Below are positions 24,698-33,457 of a DNA stretch of 35,245 nucleotides, in pieces. Under the pieces are notes generated by a model. The model worked only from the letters and a program-made list of their open reading frames with translations, had not been told where the DNA came from and made no database searches. Position numbers and translations under genes: made by a program. Source of the stretch: Saprospiraceae bacterium (GTDB lineage Bacteria > Bacteroidota > Bacteroidia > Chitinophagales > Saprospiraceae); the NCBI GenBank assembly GCA_028284395.1, contig JANQRV010000109.1:1-35245 (forward strand). The letters run 5' to 3'. The stretch's first letter is position 1, and each line of letters starts with the position of its first letter.

Positions 24698-26176
24698 TCA
24701 ATCAATATCGTGTGGGTGTGACAGGTATTCGCTGATTTTTTGAAGGTGGTCCGCCCGTTCCGGTAATTCGGCAATATTGCGTGTTTCATGGGGGTCTTCC
24801 CGAAGATCGAAAAGCATTCTGCTCCTCATCGAACCATCTTCTGCCGACCATTCGGTGTAACTATGCTGGCGGGTCCGTACCACTTCCGCATTTTTCCATC
24901 TTCCATAAACGGCTTTTTTCCCTTCCGCATTCGGATCATCCAGCAAGTCGACAAAACTCTCGCCTTGCAAGTGCGACGGTTGCGGTAAGCCAGTCAGTTC
25001 AACCAGACTTGGATAAATGTCCACAAACTCAACCAGTGATTCGACGCGCCGGCCTCCTTTCCTACCCGGAATAGAGACAATCAGCGGAGCCTGCATAGCC
25101 ACACCGAAGGTAGAATGCTTGCACCACAGATCATGCTCTCCCAAACTCCAACCGTGATCTCCCCATAAGACGACGATGGTACGATCGGCCAACTCCAACT
25201 TTTCCAATTCCTGGAGTATCAAACCGATCTGAGCATCGACGAAGCTTACGCAGGCATAATAACCATGGATCAACTGACGAGCCAGGGAATCGGGGATCAG
25301 ACCTTCTGCGGGTATGCCGTCGTAAGTGCGTAATTCCGCAGAATGGTGATAAGCCTCCGGCGGAGCCGAAACCGGGAAGGGCACGGAGGTCCCGGCAGCA
25401 AAAGTTTTCGGATCGTACAGCTCCCAGTATTTCGCCGGAGCGTTGAAGGGCAGGTGGGTTTTGACAAAACCCGCCGCCAGAAAAAAGGGAACTTCTTCCC
25501 GGGCCAGAGCCTGCAGTTTTTGAACGGTATGGATGGCAATTTTTCCATCGTGATAGACACTGTCCGCTACTTCCGCCTGCTCAAAGGGAGGTCTTTTATC
25601 TATGTTGCCGGCCAGTGCATAATTCAATCGTTGCCGGCCCGGCGATCCCGGTGCGAATGCGCGGGGATGCCACGGCTTTTCACTCCAACTGACGAGCGCA
25701 TCTTCTTGCCAGTGATGCAGCACTTTTCCGATACTCAGCGTGTGGTAACCGTGGTTTTTAAAGTGTTCCGCAAGGGTCGTCACGCCGGGAGCGTCTTGAT
25801 CCAGATAACTATTGTGCGCCAAAAAGCGGTTTGCAGTCGGTCTGAGGCCCGAAAGTATACTCGCCCTCGATGCACCGCATACCGGTACATTGCAAAAGGC
25901 TTGTTCAAAGAGAAATCCACGGCCGGCAAGGCGGTCGATGTGGGGCGTCTTTATCTCATCAATACCCTACCACCCCAATTCGGGACGCAAATCATCGACG
26001 GCAATAAACAACACGTTCATCGGCTGAGACGAACGCTGTAGCTCCTTATTGTCGGTGCGGCACCCCAGTAGCAGACCGCCAACCAAGACAGCGACCAGCG
26101 CAGGGCTCAACCCGGCAAAAAGAATGCCTTTCCACCGGGTCTTCCTCCCCCAAAATTTCTTCCGGATTTTAACCAT
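24698..26176 (-). pseudogene. Iduronate-2-sulfatase-like gene with internal amber codon
   Basis: One continuous frame of 492 residues encodes an S1 sulfatase of the iduronate-2-sulfatase type, interrupted only by TAG at 25967-25969 (codon 70). Before it lie a lipoprotein signal (LLLGC) and the metal-binding strand NVLFIAVDDLRPELG. Immediately after it the frame resumes with GIDEIKTPHIDRLAGRGF and the activation motif VCGASRASILSG (formylglycine Cys100), then GKVLHH and LWGDHGWSLGEH. Related sulfatases read LGCYG where this reads LGW-stop-G, so TAC or TAT has become TAG and TGC probably TGG. The rest of the frame shows no decay. A TTG start at 25822 after the stop would lack the catalytic Cys. 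It is therefore a recent nonsense mutant, a sequencing error or a readthrough gene. It is the first gene of the leftward operon. Confidence 0.85.
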
Positions 26177-26233
26177 GTAATTACTACTTTTTGATTGGAG
26201 TTTCCCGCAGTTCCCACCAAGGGGCTACCGGAT

Positions 26234-26241
26234 CAAATGTA
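26234..26241 (-). promoter_or_regulatory. Possible -7 element of the leftward operon
   Basis: On the minus strand this reads TACATTTG, a match to TAnnTTTG, 57 bases upstream of the first start codon of the sulfatase/hydrolase operon. No TTTG is found at the expected -33 distance. That would fit an activator-dependent promoter, such as one driven by the HTCS, but the match alone is weak. Confidence 0.3.
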
Positions 26242-26419
26242 ATTGGAATGAGGGGTAAAAAAATCTGAAAAAAGGGTCAAAATTGTTTGTATGAATCCAG
26301 AAAAGAATGGAAGCGCAGGCAATAGTAGCGTATAAGCGGTACGTTGTGGCTTATTAAATGCCGAAGGAAGTTGATCACCGTTCAAAACCGATTGCATTCG
26401 ATCCAAAACTGAATTGACA

Positions 26420-28060
26420 ATGAAGCACTTTTTTTCTTTTCTCCTGCTGCTGATTGGTTCCACCGGAACCGCACAAAATTCCATGCATCCGATCTGGTCC
26501 AGAGTTCAACTGGACTTTAAGAGCGATAAGACCTACGAGAATGCCTTATACGATGTCAAAAATTTTCAAGCCACTTTCACTTCTCCGACGGGTAGAACCT
26601 GGATATTGAATGGGTTTTGGGATGGAGGTACGGATTGGAAAATTCGGTTTTGCCCGGATGAGATAGGCGTATGGCAATGGGAAAGCCATTGCTCGGACGC
26701 TTCGAATCAAGGGCTGAACGGACAGAAAGGACAATTGACCATCACCGAAAACGATTCTGATTTAGCCATCTACCAACACGGCATGGTACAAACCCGAAAA
26801 GGCGATTATCACCTAAGACACGCCGATGGCACCCCTTTCTTCTGGACGGGGTGTACCGCCTGGAACGGCGCGTTGAAATCCTCCAAAGAGGACTGGGACT
26901 ATTACCTGGATCACAGAAAAAGAAATGATTACAACCTCATCCAATTTGTTGCTACTCAATGGAGAGGAGGGGCAAAAAACAAGGAAGGGGAAGTGGCTTT
27001 TACGGGCAGTGGAAAGATCGAAATCAACCCTGCATTTTTCAAAAGAATGGATGAAAGGTGTCAGCAAATCAATCAGCACGGATTGGTAGCCGCTCCCGTC
27101 TTGCTGTGGGCCTTGCCTTCGATTACGGGGCGGTATTTGAGCCCGGGATATTACCTGCCGAAGGAAGAAGCAGTATTGCTGGCCAAATACATCGTAGCAA
27201 GGTGGCAAGGCAATCACGTGGTGTGGATTTTGGGGGGAGACGGCAAATACCTGGATGATAATGCACAACGGTGGAAGTACATTGGACGAGAAGTTTTTAA
27301 GAATCGGACGCAAGCTCCTGTTACCCTACATCCTTCCGGCCAACAATGGATTGGAGCAGCATTTGCGGATCAGGACTGGCACACCGTAGTCACTTACCAA
27401 ACCAGTCATAGCAATCGACAAAAAGTGGTGGATTGGCTCAACAAGGGGCCAATCGTTGACAGTTGGCACTTGCTGCCTCCCAGACCGATTATCAATGCAG
27501 AACCCAACTACGAAGAAATACACTTTAAAATCACCGCTGAAGACGTCCGCAATGCTTCCTACTGGAGTATTTTTGCCGCCCCGGTCGGAGGTGTTACTTA
27601 TGGTGCCAATGGTATCTGGCCATGGATTGAGAAGGAGGGACAGATGGTGGAAAATCACTTTTCGGGGGCCACTAAGGGGCCTTCCACCTGGCGGAAAAGC
27701 ATCGCGTTTCCAGGCAGCATTCAAATCGGCCTGCTTTCAAAATTCATGCAGCAGTTTGAATGGTGGACCCTTCGTCCAGCGGGTGAATTGTTATTGGATC
27801 AACCGGGAGACGAAGCCTATAACCACTTCGTTTCCGTAGTAGCCGACGACCGGAAAAACCTGATTTTGGCCTACGTGCCAAAGGCTTCGGTTTTTCAATT
27901 GCGCTTGCCGCATAAAGCCAATTACACGATCCAGTGGTTTGATCCGATTACCGGAAACACCAAAGAAGGTACTGCTAAAAAATTGAACAATGGAGTCTGG
28001 GAGTTTTCCCCGATCCCGGGACAGGATTGGGTGCTTGTTTGCCGCCTGACAACGGAATGA
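26420..28060 (+). CDS. Secreted DUF5060/DUF4038 glycoside hydrolase (apiosidase-like)
   Basis: This is a 546-residue enzyme exported by a Sec signal (cleavage near GTAQ). Residues about 20-110 form a DUF5060 beta-sandwich (FQATFTSPTGRTWILNGFWD, VWQWESHC). Residues about 120-450 form the DUF4038 (beta/alpha)8 domain shared with GH140 apiosidases: PFFWTGCTAWNG, NLIQFVATQWRGG, HVVWILGGDGKY and PIINAEPNYEEIH, where the Glu of NAEPNYE is a good catalytic candidate. A C-terminal beta domain related to the putative collagen-binding domain PF12904 runs from about 460. Its substrate may be a side chain of the glycan handled here. The ATG at 26420 is used; a TTG at 26414 would add only two residues. 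It is divergent from the leftward operon and lies just upstream of the sigma/FecR/SusCD cluster. Confidence 0.88.
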   Translation: MKHFFSFLLLLIGSTGTAQNSMHPIWSRVQLDFKSDKTYENALYDVKNFQATFTSPTGRTWILNGFWDGGTDWKIRFCPDEIGVWQWESHCSDASNQGLNGQKGQLTITENDSDLAIYQHGMVQTRKGDYHLRHADGTPFFWTGCTAWNGALKSSKEDWDYYLDHRKRNDYNLIQFVATQWRGGAKNKEGEVAFTGSGKIEINPAFFKRMDERCQQINQHGLVAAPVLLWALPSITGRYLSPGYYLPKEEAVLLAKYIVARWQGNHVVWILGGDGKYLDDNAQRWKYIGREVFKNRTQAPVTLHPSGQQWIGAAFADQDWHTVVTYQTSHSNRQKVVDWLNKGPIVDSWHLLPPRPIINAEPNYEEIHFKITAEDVRNASYWSIFAAPVGGVTYGANGIWPWIEKEGQMVENHFSGATKGPSTWRKSIAFPGSIQIGLLSKFMQQFEWWTLRPAGELLLDQPGDEAYNHFVSVVADDRKNLILAYVPKASVFQLRLPHKANYTIQWFDPITGNTKEGTAKKLNNGVWEFSPIPGQDWVLVCRLTTE

Positions 28061-28118
28061 TTCAGCCCGGGTAGTCGCCTGACTTCTGCGCAATTGAAGT
28101 AATTTTACATTAATTTAG

Positions 28119-28149
28119 TTTGAAAAAAAATTATTTTTTATCATATTTG
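28119..28149 (+). promoter_or_regulatory. Promoter candidate for the sigma-fecR-susCD cluster
   Basis: TTTG (28119-28122) is followed after 19 bases by CATATTTG (28142-28149), one mismatch from TAnnTTTG. The region is very AT-rich. The leader to the sigma factor gene would be about 95-120 bases depending on its start codon. Confidence 0.35.
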
Positions 28150-28251
28150 TTTAGCGTATAAAATTTGTTTATTTAGTTCAAAATCAAAATAATAAGTAGT
28201 TCGCCGGATTCTAATTTAGACTTCTCAAGAACTGCTTCATTCACGCTGTTT

Positions 28252-28818
28252 TTGGTTTATTCATTTGATTTTAAAGTGGAACAACTAATCGAACGATTGC
28301 ATAATAACGACCCGCGAGCCTTCGATGAAATCTATGCTCAATTTCATCAGAAGGTCTACCAATTTATGCTCCGTTGTGTACGTCATCCTGCTGATGCACA
28401 GGAATTAACCCAACAGTTGTTTGTCAGATTATGGGAAAAGCGGTCGCAGTTGGCCACGCACAAACCGCTGGATGGTCAGATTTTTGTGATTGCCAGAAAT
28501 CTGTCAATTGACGAGTTGAGAAAAAAAGCCAGGCTCAGCACTTTACAAAGTAATTATCAGATAGGGCTTCCTGCCATTAGCAACTGTACGGAGGAGCAAG
28601 TTATGTTGCACGACTTGTCGGAGCAATTGGATGATGTAATTGACCTGATGCCGAGGAAGCGAGGTGAAATTTTTCGTCTTAGCAGAAAGGAGGGCCTGAG
28701 TTATCGGGAAATTGCAGAACGGCTCTCCATTTCCGTTAAAACAGTAGAAAATCAAATGAGTAAAGCCCTTCAATTCGTAAAAGTCAAAATGACTTCTTTC
28801 CTTTCTGTTTTTCTGTGA
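28252..28818 (+). CDS. ECF-type RNA polymerase sigma factor (SusCD-linked)
   Basis: This is a 188-residue sigma factor as drawn. Region 2 reads DPRAFDEIYAQFHQKVYQFM, DAQELTQQLFVRLWEKR and FVIARNLSIDELRKKAR. Region 4 reads LMPRKRGEIFRLSRKEGLSY, with the helix-turn-helix EIAERLSISVKTVENQMSKAL. The open frame has no ATG before region 2. The possible starts are TTG at 28252 or GTG at 28276; the GTG gives MEQLIERLHNNDPRAF, the N-terminus expected for the family, so the true start may be 28276. FecR and an STN-bearing SusC follow directly, so it should be released by FecR when SusC binds its glycan and then transcribe susCD. Confidence 0.88.
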   Translation: MVYSFDFKVEQLIERLHNNDPRAFDEIYAQFHQKVYQFMLRCVRHPADAQELTQQLFVRLWEKRSQLATHKPLDGQIFVIARNLSIDELRKKARLSTLQSNYQIGLPAISNCTEEQVMLHDLSEQLDDVIDLMPRKRGEIFRLSRKEGLSYREIAERLSISVKTVENQMSKALQFVKVKMTSFLSVFL

Positions 28819-28887
28819 TTGAAGTTGTCTAAATTTTCTTTCACACTGATTTCCATTTCGACTGATTTATTTTTTTACCAATAGGGG

Positions 28888-28926
28888 TATTCCTTTTTTG
28901 GATTCGTATACACTATAAAAGGAATA
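28888..28926. promoter_or_regulatory. 10-bp inverted repeat between sigma factor and fecR
   Basis: TATTCCTTTT (28888-28897) and AAAAGGAATA (28917-28926) are perfect reverse complements with a 19-base spacer containing GTATAC. The element lies 70 bases downstream of the sigma stop and 48 bases before fecR. It could be an mRNA hairpin lowering fecR expression relative to sigma, or an operator. Confidence 0.45.
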
Positions 28927-28973
28927 TTCCATCCTGCTCAAAAAAGCATACTTGAGTTTTACGCTAGAAATTT

Positions 28974-29939
28974 ATGATTAAGAACATCATTGAACGGTAT
29001 TTAAATGGAAACGCTTCCAAAGAAGATTTGAATGTATTGCAGCAATATTTTCAGACGAAGGACTTATCGGCAATTGAAGAAAAGCTGCAAGAAATTTGGG
29101 AAAATGAAGCAGTAACCAACCCTGTTTCTGCGGCGTTGAGCAAAGAAATGCGTCGAAATATTAAAGCCATGATACAGTCGCGGCAGTCGGCTCAAAAGAG
29201 GCGACGAAACCTGACAGTTTGGCGGAAAGTGGCAGCGGCAGCGGCCGTATTCATGATCGGGTTCGGCATCTGGTTTTTGGTAGATTCCACGGGTAGCACC
29301 ATCACTTACAGCACGGGATACGGAGACTGGCAAGACCATCTGCTTCCCGATGGATCCGTAGTAAAATTAAATGCGAACTCCTCGATTGAATACGATGAAG
29401 AATGGAAAGCAGGAGCTGACCGAACCGTACAGCTAACGGGAGAAGCATTCTTTGAAGTAGAAAAAAAACCGGCGACGAACGCCAAGTTTGTGGTAGTCAC
29501 CAAGGATCTGACCATCGAAGTTTTAGGAACGGCATTTAATGTTAATAGTCGGGACAAACAGACCGATGTTTTCCTGGAACATGGATCCATCAAACTCAAA
29601 TTTCCGGAGGGGGAAGAAACGATGTTGGAGCCCGGCGATTTTTTGGCCTACTCGGGCGAAGAAAAAACGATTGTAAAACGCCTGAAAGAGGTGTCTGCCG
29701 AACAACACGCTTCATGGAAAGACGGAGTGCTGGTCATGAAGGATAAAAGCGGTAAAGAAATCTTCTCCAAATTGGAAGAAATATACGGCGTACAAGTTCA
29801 AATCAGTGACAACAAACTATGGAGCACCGTAAAGACCATTTCAATTCCCATGGATAAACTCGAAGTTGCCATTCCCATTTTGGAGGGTAGTTTCGAGGTC
29901 AGCATAAAGGTAGAAGGAAATCTACTGTACGTTCAGTAA
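28974..29939 (+). CDS. FecR-family anti-sigma factor
   Basis: This is a 321-residue inner-membrane anti-sigma factor. The cytosolic N-terminus (about 1-84, IERYLNGNASKEDLNVLQQY) would bind the sigma factor. A single span (about 85-103, VAAAAAVFMIGFGIWFLV) leads to the periplasmic FecR domain (about 110-215: YSTGYGDWQDHLLPDGSVVK, LTGEAFFEVEKK, LGTAFNVNSR). A C-terminal DUF4974 domain (about 250-320) contacts the STN domain of a TonB-dependent receptor in known systems. The DUF4974 and STN domains are both present here, so the full SusC-FecR-sigma relay can be drawn. The gene begins 155 bases after the sigma gene and ends 65 bases before susC. Confidence 0.93.
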   Translation: MIKNIIERYLNGNASKEDLNVLQQYFQTKDLSAIEEKLQEIWENEAVTNPVSAALSKEMRRNIKAMIQSRQSAQKRRRNLTVWRKVAAAAAVFMIGFGIWFLVDSTGSTITYSTGYGDWQDHLLPDGSVVKLNANSSIEYDEEWKAGADRTVQLTGEAFFEVEKKPATNAKFVVVTKDLTIEVLGTAFNVNSRDKQTDVFLEHGSIKLKFPEGEETMLEPGDFLAYSGEEKTIVKRLKEVSAEQHASWKDGVLVMKDKSGKEIFSKLEEIYGVQVQISDNKLWSTVKTISIPMDKLEVAIPILEGSFEVSIKVEGNLLYVQ

Positions 29940-29951
29940 AAAAGACTGAGG

Positions 29952-29967
29952 CAGCAATAACTGCCGC
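29952..29967 (+). promoter_or_regulatory. Small hairpin between fecR and susC
   Basis: GGCAG and CTGCC form a 5-bp stem with a 6-base loop, 12 bases after the fecR stop codon. It is too weak to be a sure terminator; it could set the steep expression step between regulator and transporter. Confidence 0.25.
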
Positions 29968-30004
29968 CCCAGGAGTATAGATTATTAAGTTAAAAATCAA
30001 AGAT

Positions 30005-33000
30005 ATGAAACTTAAAAACCATTTTAAGTCTATTTGGTTTATTTACCCGACTATTATTTTATTCATTGGCCTGGTACAGTCGTTAAATGCCAACACGTCC
30101 ATTCGCTCTCAGGCCGAGCGCCCCCTTTCGTTGATCCTGGAGGAATTCAGTGAGCGGTATGAGGTTTTCTTTTCTTACGATTCCAAATCGGTTGCTTCCA
30201 TTCGTTCGGATTTTAAATTTAGACAGGAAGAGGCATTGGACGTCGCCATGAACCGATTGTTGAATCCGCTGGGATTTAAGTATGAATCTCATGGAGAAAA
30301 GTTTTTCCTCATCATCAAAAACACAAAAAAGGGAGAACGAAACACCAAAAAGCTGAAACGCCACATCAAAAAGATTCAAAAACTGGAATCGGGCGGTAAC
30401 TTTTCAATCCAACGAAAAAAGAACAACCCCATCGAAAACCTTCAACTGACGACCTCTTTCCTGGAAAGTAATTTTGTGACCATTTCCGGCAAGGTGACGG
30501 GAGAGGAAGGAGACCCACTCATTGGTGCAACGGTACAGTTAAAAGGAACGCAGATCGGAACCGTCACCGACTTTGAGGGCAATTATACGCTTGAAGCACC
30601 TTCTACGGATGGAATATTGATCTTTTCCTATACGGGTTACGAACTTAGAGAAGTCCCGATCAATGGTCGTACCGTTATCGACCTGGTCATGAATACTTCG
30701 GATAATATACTGGACGAAGTCGTCGTGGTTGGTTACGGTTCGGTTAAAAAGAGCGACCTGACCGGGTCGGTTTCATCCGTCAAAGCGGAAGAATTGACTG
30801 CTTACCCTGCCTTAGGGGCCGTACAAGCGCTACAAGGCAGAGCCGCCGGCGTGCAGATCACCGCAAATAACGGTGAGCCCGGGGCGGATCACAAAGTGAG
30901 AATTCGCGGCGGAACTTCCATCAATGCGAGCAGCGACCCCATTTACGTAGTAGATGGTTTCGTAGGAGCGGCATTACCGCCACCGGAAGACATTGCTTCC
31001 GTAGAAGTTTTAAAGGACGCATCGGCTACTGCGATCTATGGTTCGAGAGGTGCTAACGGAGTCATCATGGTGACTACCAAAAGAGGGGAAAGCGGAAAAA
31101 CCCGGATCGATCTAAATGTTTCTTATTCCACACAAGAAGAAATCAACCGGCTGGAGCTCTTAGACGCCAACCAATTTACCGATTACATCCAGGAAACCAA
31201 CCCTGATTTTGTATCTGCAGGCGAAAACACCGACTGGCAGGAAGAAATTTTCCGGCCGGGCAACATCCAAAACTACCAGTTGGGTATTTCAGGCGGGACG
31301 GACAAGATGAATTACTACCTGTCGGGCACCTATTTTGATCAAAAAGGAATCATCCTCAATTCGGATTTTCAGCGGTACTCCATTACCAGCAACATCAATA
31401 TTCAGCCCACGGAAAAATTCAACATGGGATTGAACCTGTTTGCGCGCCGTACTTCCCGCAACGGGGTAAGAACCCAGGAAAGTTCCGGCGGAGCCAACAG
31501 CAGCGGAGTTGTTTCCAGTGCTTTTAAATTCGGGCCCGATCAAGGCATCTTTGATGAAGATGGAAACTATACCCTGGCAAGAATAAATGATCGACACGAC
31601 AATCCGGTGGCCGTGGCTTTAGAATCCATCAATGAAAATATTACGGATCGTTTTCAGGGCACGGTATTCGCGGAATATGAGATTTTCAGGGCGCTTAAGA
31701 TTCGAACCAGCCTTGGAGCCAGCAGCGACAACGGACGATCCGGTTCCTATACGCCGACCCTTTTGCAGGGGGGAGCCGGTGTAGGGGGAGCAGGCAGTGC
31801 CAACGGCAACAAAAACAGCTTGATCCTGAGTGAAAGTTATCTGTCTTATTCTCAAGATTTTGGCATACATGGCGTCACGCTGATGGGGGGCTATTCTTAC
31901 CAAAAATCTACCGGAGAAAGATGGGGCGGCCGGTCCCAGGGCTTCGTGACGGATGCCGGCCAGTACTGGAACCTGGGAGGGTCTTCCGTGTGGTTAGCAC
32001 CCAATTCAAGCTTTACGGAATGGGAATTGAGCTCCTACTATGGCCGTTTGAATTATAGTTTTGACAACCGTTTTTTACTGACATTGAATGCCCGCTACGA
32101 CGGTTCTTCCACTTTCAGCATCAACAATAAATGGGCCTTTTTTCCATCGGGCGCTATTGCCTGGAATATGGGTAACGAAGCTTTTCTTCAGGATGTGGAT
32201 GTCATTACCAATTGGAAGTGGAGAGTGAGCTACGGGCAGACGGGGAATCGCGCCATTGGCTCATACGAAACGCTGGCCCGGTTTTCCAATGTATTGACGA
32301 TTCAAAATGGAGTGCCCGTAAACGCAGTAGCACCGACCGCCGTTGCCAACAATAACCTCACATGGGAGACTACCAATCAATTGAATATCGGAGTCGATCT
32401 TGGATTATTTGATGGAAGAGTAAACGTTACTGCGGATTATTACAGAATGGAAACGAATGATCTGCTGTTCCGGCTACCCTTGCCTGAATACTCCGGTTAT
32501 GGATCCCAGCTGTCCAATATTGGTGCCGTAGAAAACAAGGGGTTTGAATTGACCGTGAGTACCAGAAATCTTGTGGGAGCCTTTAAGTGGGACATGGATT
32601 TCAACATCTCGCAAAACAGAAATAAGATACTGGAATTGCCCGATGGCAATGATATTTTTTACAGCTCCGGACCAGGACACATGGTCGGGCTCGGCAATAC
32701 CCAAATACTCAGAGAAGGAGAGCCGGTAGGTTCTTTCTTCGGCTGGAATTATCTCGGTGTTTATCAGGACGGAGACGAATTCATTCCCGGTGGTGGGTTT
32801 GAGCAAGTAGCCGGTGGAGAAAGATTCGAAGATATCGATGGCAGCGGCGAACTCAATGCCGATGACCGGACCATTATCGGCAACCCACATCCCAATTTCA
32901 TTTTTGGTTGGAACAACGACTTTAGTTTCAAAAGATTTGATCTGAACATTTTCTTCGTGGGTTCACAGGGCAATGACCTGTACAGTTACACCCTGATGGA

Positions 33001-33394
33001 ATTGGATTTACTGGCCGGGTTGAATAATGCTACTACCAATGCATTAAACCGGTGGACACCTTCGAACACGGATACGGATGTCCCCCAGGCGAGAACGGGG
33101 CGTACCCGGAGAGCTTCCACTCGCTGGGTGCAGGATGGTAGTTTTATCCGGCTGAAGAACATTGCACTGGGATACAACCTCCCCAAGAGTGTCGCCCAAA
33201 GCATTGGCATTCAAAACTTAAGAATTTACATCAGCGGACAAAACCTGATGACCATTACGGATTACGAAGGCTACGACCCTGAAGTGAACTATCGAACTTC
33301 GGGTAATACCGATGGCAATAGAAACCTCGGACTAGATTATGGAAGTTATCCCAACATCAAGGGATTTACCTTTGGATTGAACGTCGGGTTTTAA
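30005..33394 (+). CDS. susC: SusC/RagA-type TonB-dependent transporter with STN domain
   Basis: This is a 1129-residue outer-membrane importer of oligosaccharides. A signal peptide (about 1-30) precedes an STN domain (about 38-105: RPLSLILEEFSERYEVFFSY) and a basic linker. A carboxypeptidase-D-like regulatory domain follows (about 155-240: ISGKVTGEEGDPLIGATVQL, then VTDFEGNYTL). The plug begins at the SusC signature LDEVVVVGYGSVKKSDLTGS, includes LQGRAAGVQIT and ends before a 22-strand-type barrel that reaches the C-terminal KGFTFGLNVGF. The STN domain marks it as a transducer that signals to FecR as well as transporting, unlike most HTCS-controlled SusC proteins. SusD follows 63 bases downstream. 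The symbol denotes the family, not a proven starch role. Confidence 0.96.
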   Translation: MKLKNHFKSIWFIYPTIILFIGLVQSLNANTSIRSQAERPLSLILEEFSERYEVFFSYDSKSVASIRSDFKFRQEEALDVAMNRLLNPLGFKYESHGEKFFLIIKNTKKGERNTKKLKRHIKKIQKLESGGNFSIQRKKNNPIENLQLTTSFLESNFVTISGKVTGEEGDPLIGATVQLKGTQIGTVTDFEGNYTLEAPSTDGILIFSYTGYELREVPINGRTVIDLVMNTSDNILDEVVVVGYGSVKKSDLTGSVSSVKAEELTAYPALGAVQALQGRAAGVQITANNGEPGADHKVRIRGGTSINASSDPIYVVDGFVGAALPPPEDIASVEVLKDASATAIYGSRGANGVIMVTTKRGESGKTRIDLNVSYSTQEEINRLELLDANQFTDYIQETNPDFVSAGENTDWQEEIFRPGNIQNYQLGISGGTDKMNYYLSGTYFDQKGIILNSDFQRYSITSNINIQPTEKFNMGLNLFARRTSRNGVRTQESSGGANSSGVVSSAFKFGPDQGIFDEDGNYTLARINDRHDNPVAVALESINENITDRFQGTVFAEYEIFRALKIRTSLGASSDNGRSGSYTPTLLQGGAGVGGAGSANGNKNSLILSESYLSYSQDFGIHGVTLMGGYSYQKSTGERWGGRSQGFVTDAGQYWNLGGSSVWLAPNSSFTEWELSSYYGRLNYSFDNRFLLTLNARYDGSSTFSINNKWAFFPSGAIAWNMGNEAFLQDVDVITNWKWRVSYGQTGNRAIGSYETLARFSNVLTIQNGVPVNAVAPTAVANNNLTWETTNQLNIGVDLGLFDGRVNVTADYYRMETNDLLFRLPLPEYSGYGSQLSNIGAVENKGFELTVSTRNLVGAFKWDMDFNISQNRNKILELPDGNDIFYSSGPGHMVGLGNTQILREGEPVGSFFGWNYLGVYQDGDEFIPGGGFEQVAGGERFEDIDGSGELNADDRTIIGNPHPNFIFGWNNDFSFKRFDLNIFFVGSQGNDLYSYTLMELDLLAGLNNATTNALNRWTPSNTDTDVPQARTGRTRRASTRWVQDGSFIRLKNIALGYNLPKSVAQSIGIQNLRIYISGQNLMTITDYEGYDPEVNYRTSGNTDGNRNLGLDYGSYPNIKGFTFGLNVGF

Positions 33395-33457
33395 TGTACC
33401 CGAGTACGGTGTGGTTTAGTCTTTAACACTAATTTTTCAATGAAAAATCACTAGAAA

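Noticed and set aside
24698..25822. A 374-residue sulfatase starting at 25822 as an independent intact gene
   Set aside because: The start would be a TTG in the middle of the conserved domain and the product would lack the metal-binding strand and formylglycine Cys; homology continues upstream in the same frame to the TAG.
25343..26041. 232-codon plus-strand frame over the broken sulfatase
   Set aside because: The minus strand carries continuous sulfatase homology through the same bases; the plus frame has none.
28162..28167. Second promoter candidate (AAATTTG) before the sigma factor gene
   Set aside because: The TA lies one base too far from TTTG for the consensus, and AT-rich sequence gives many chance matches.
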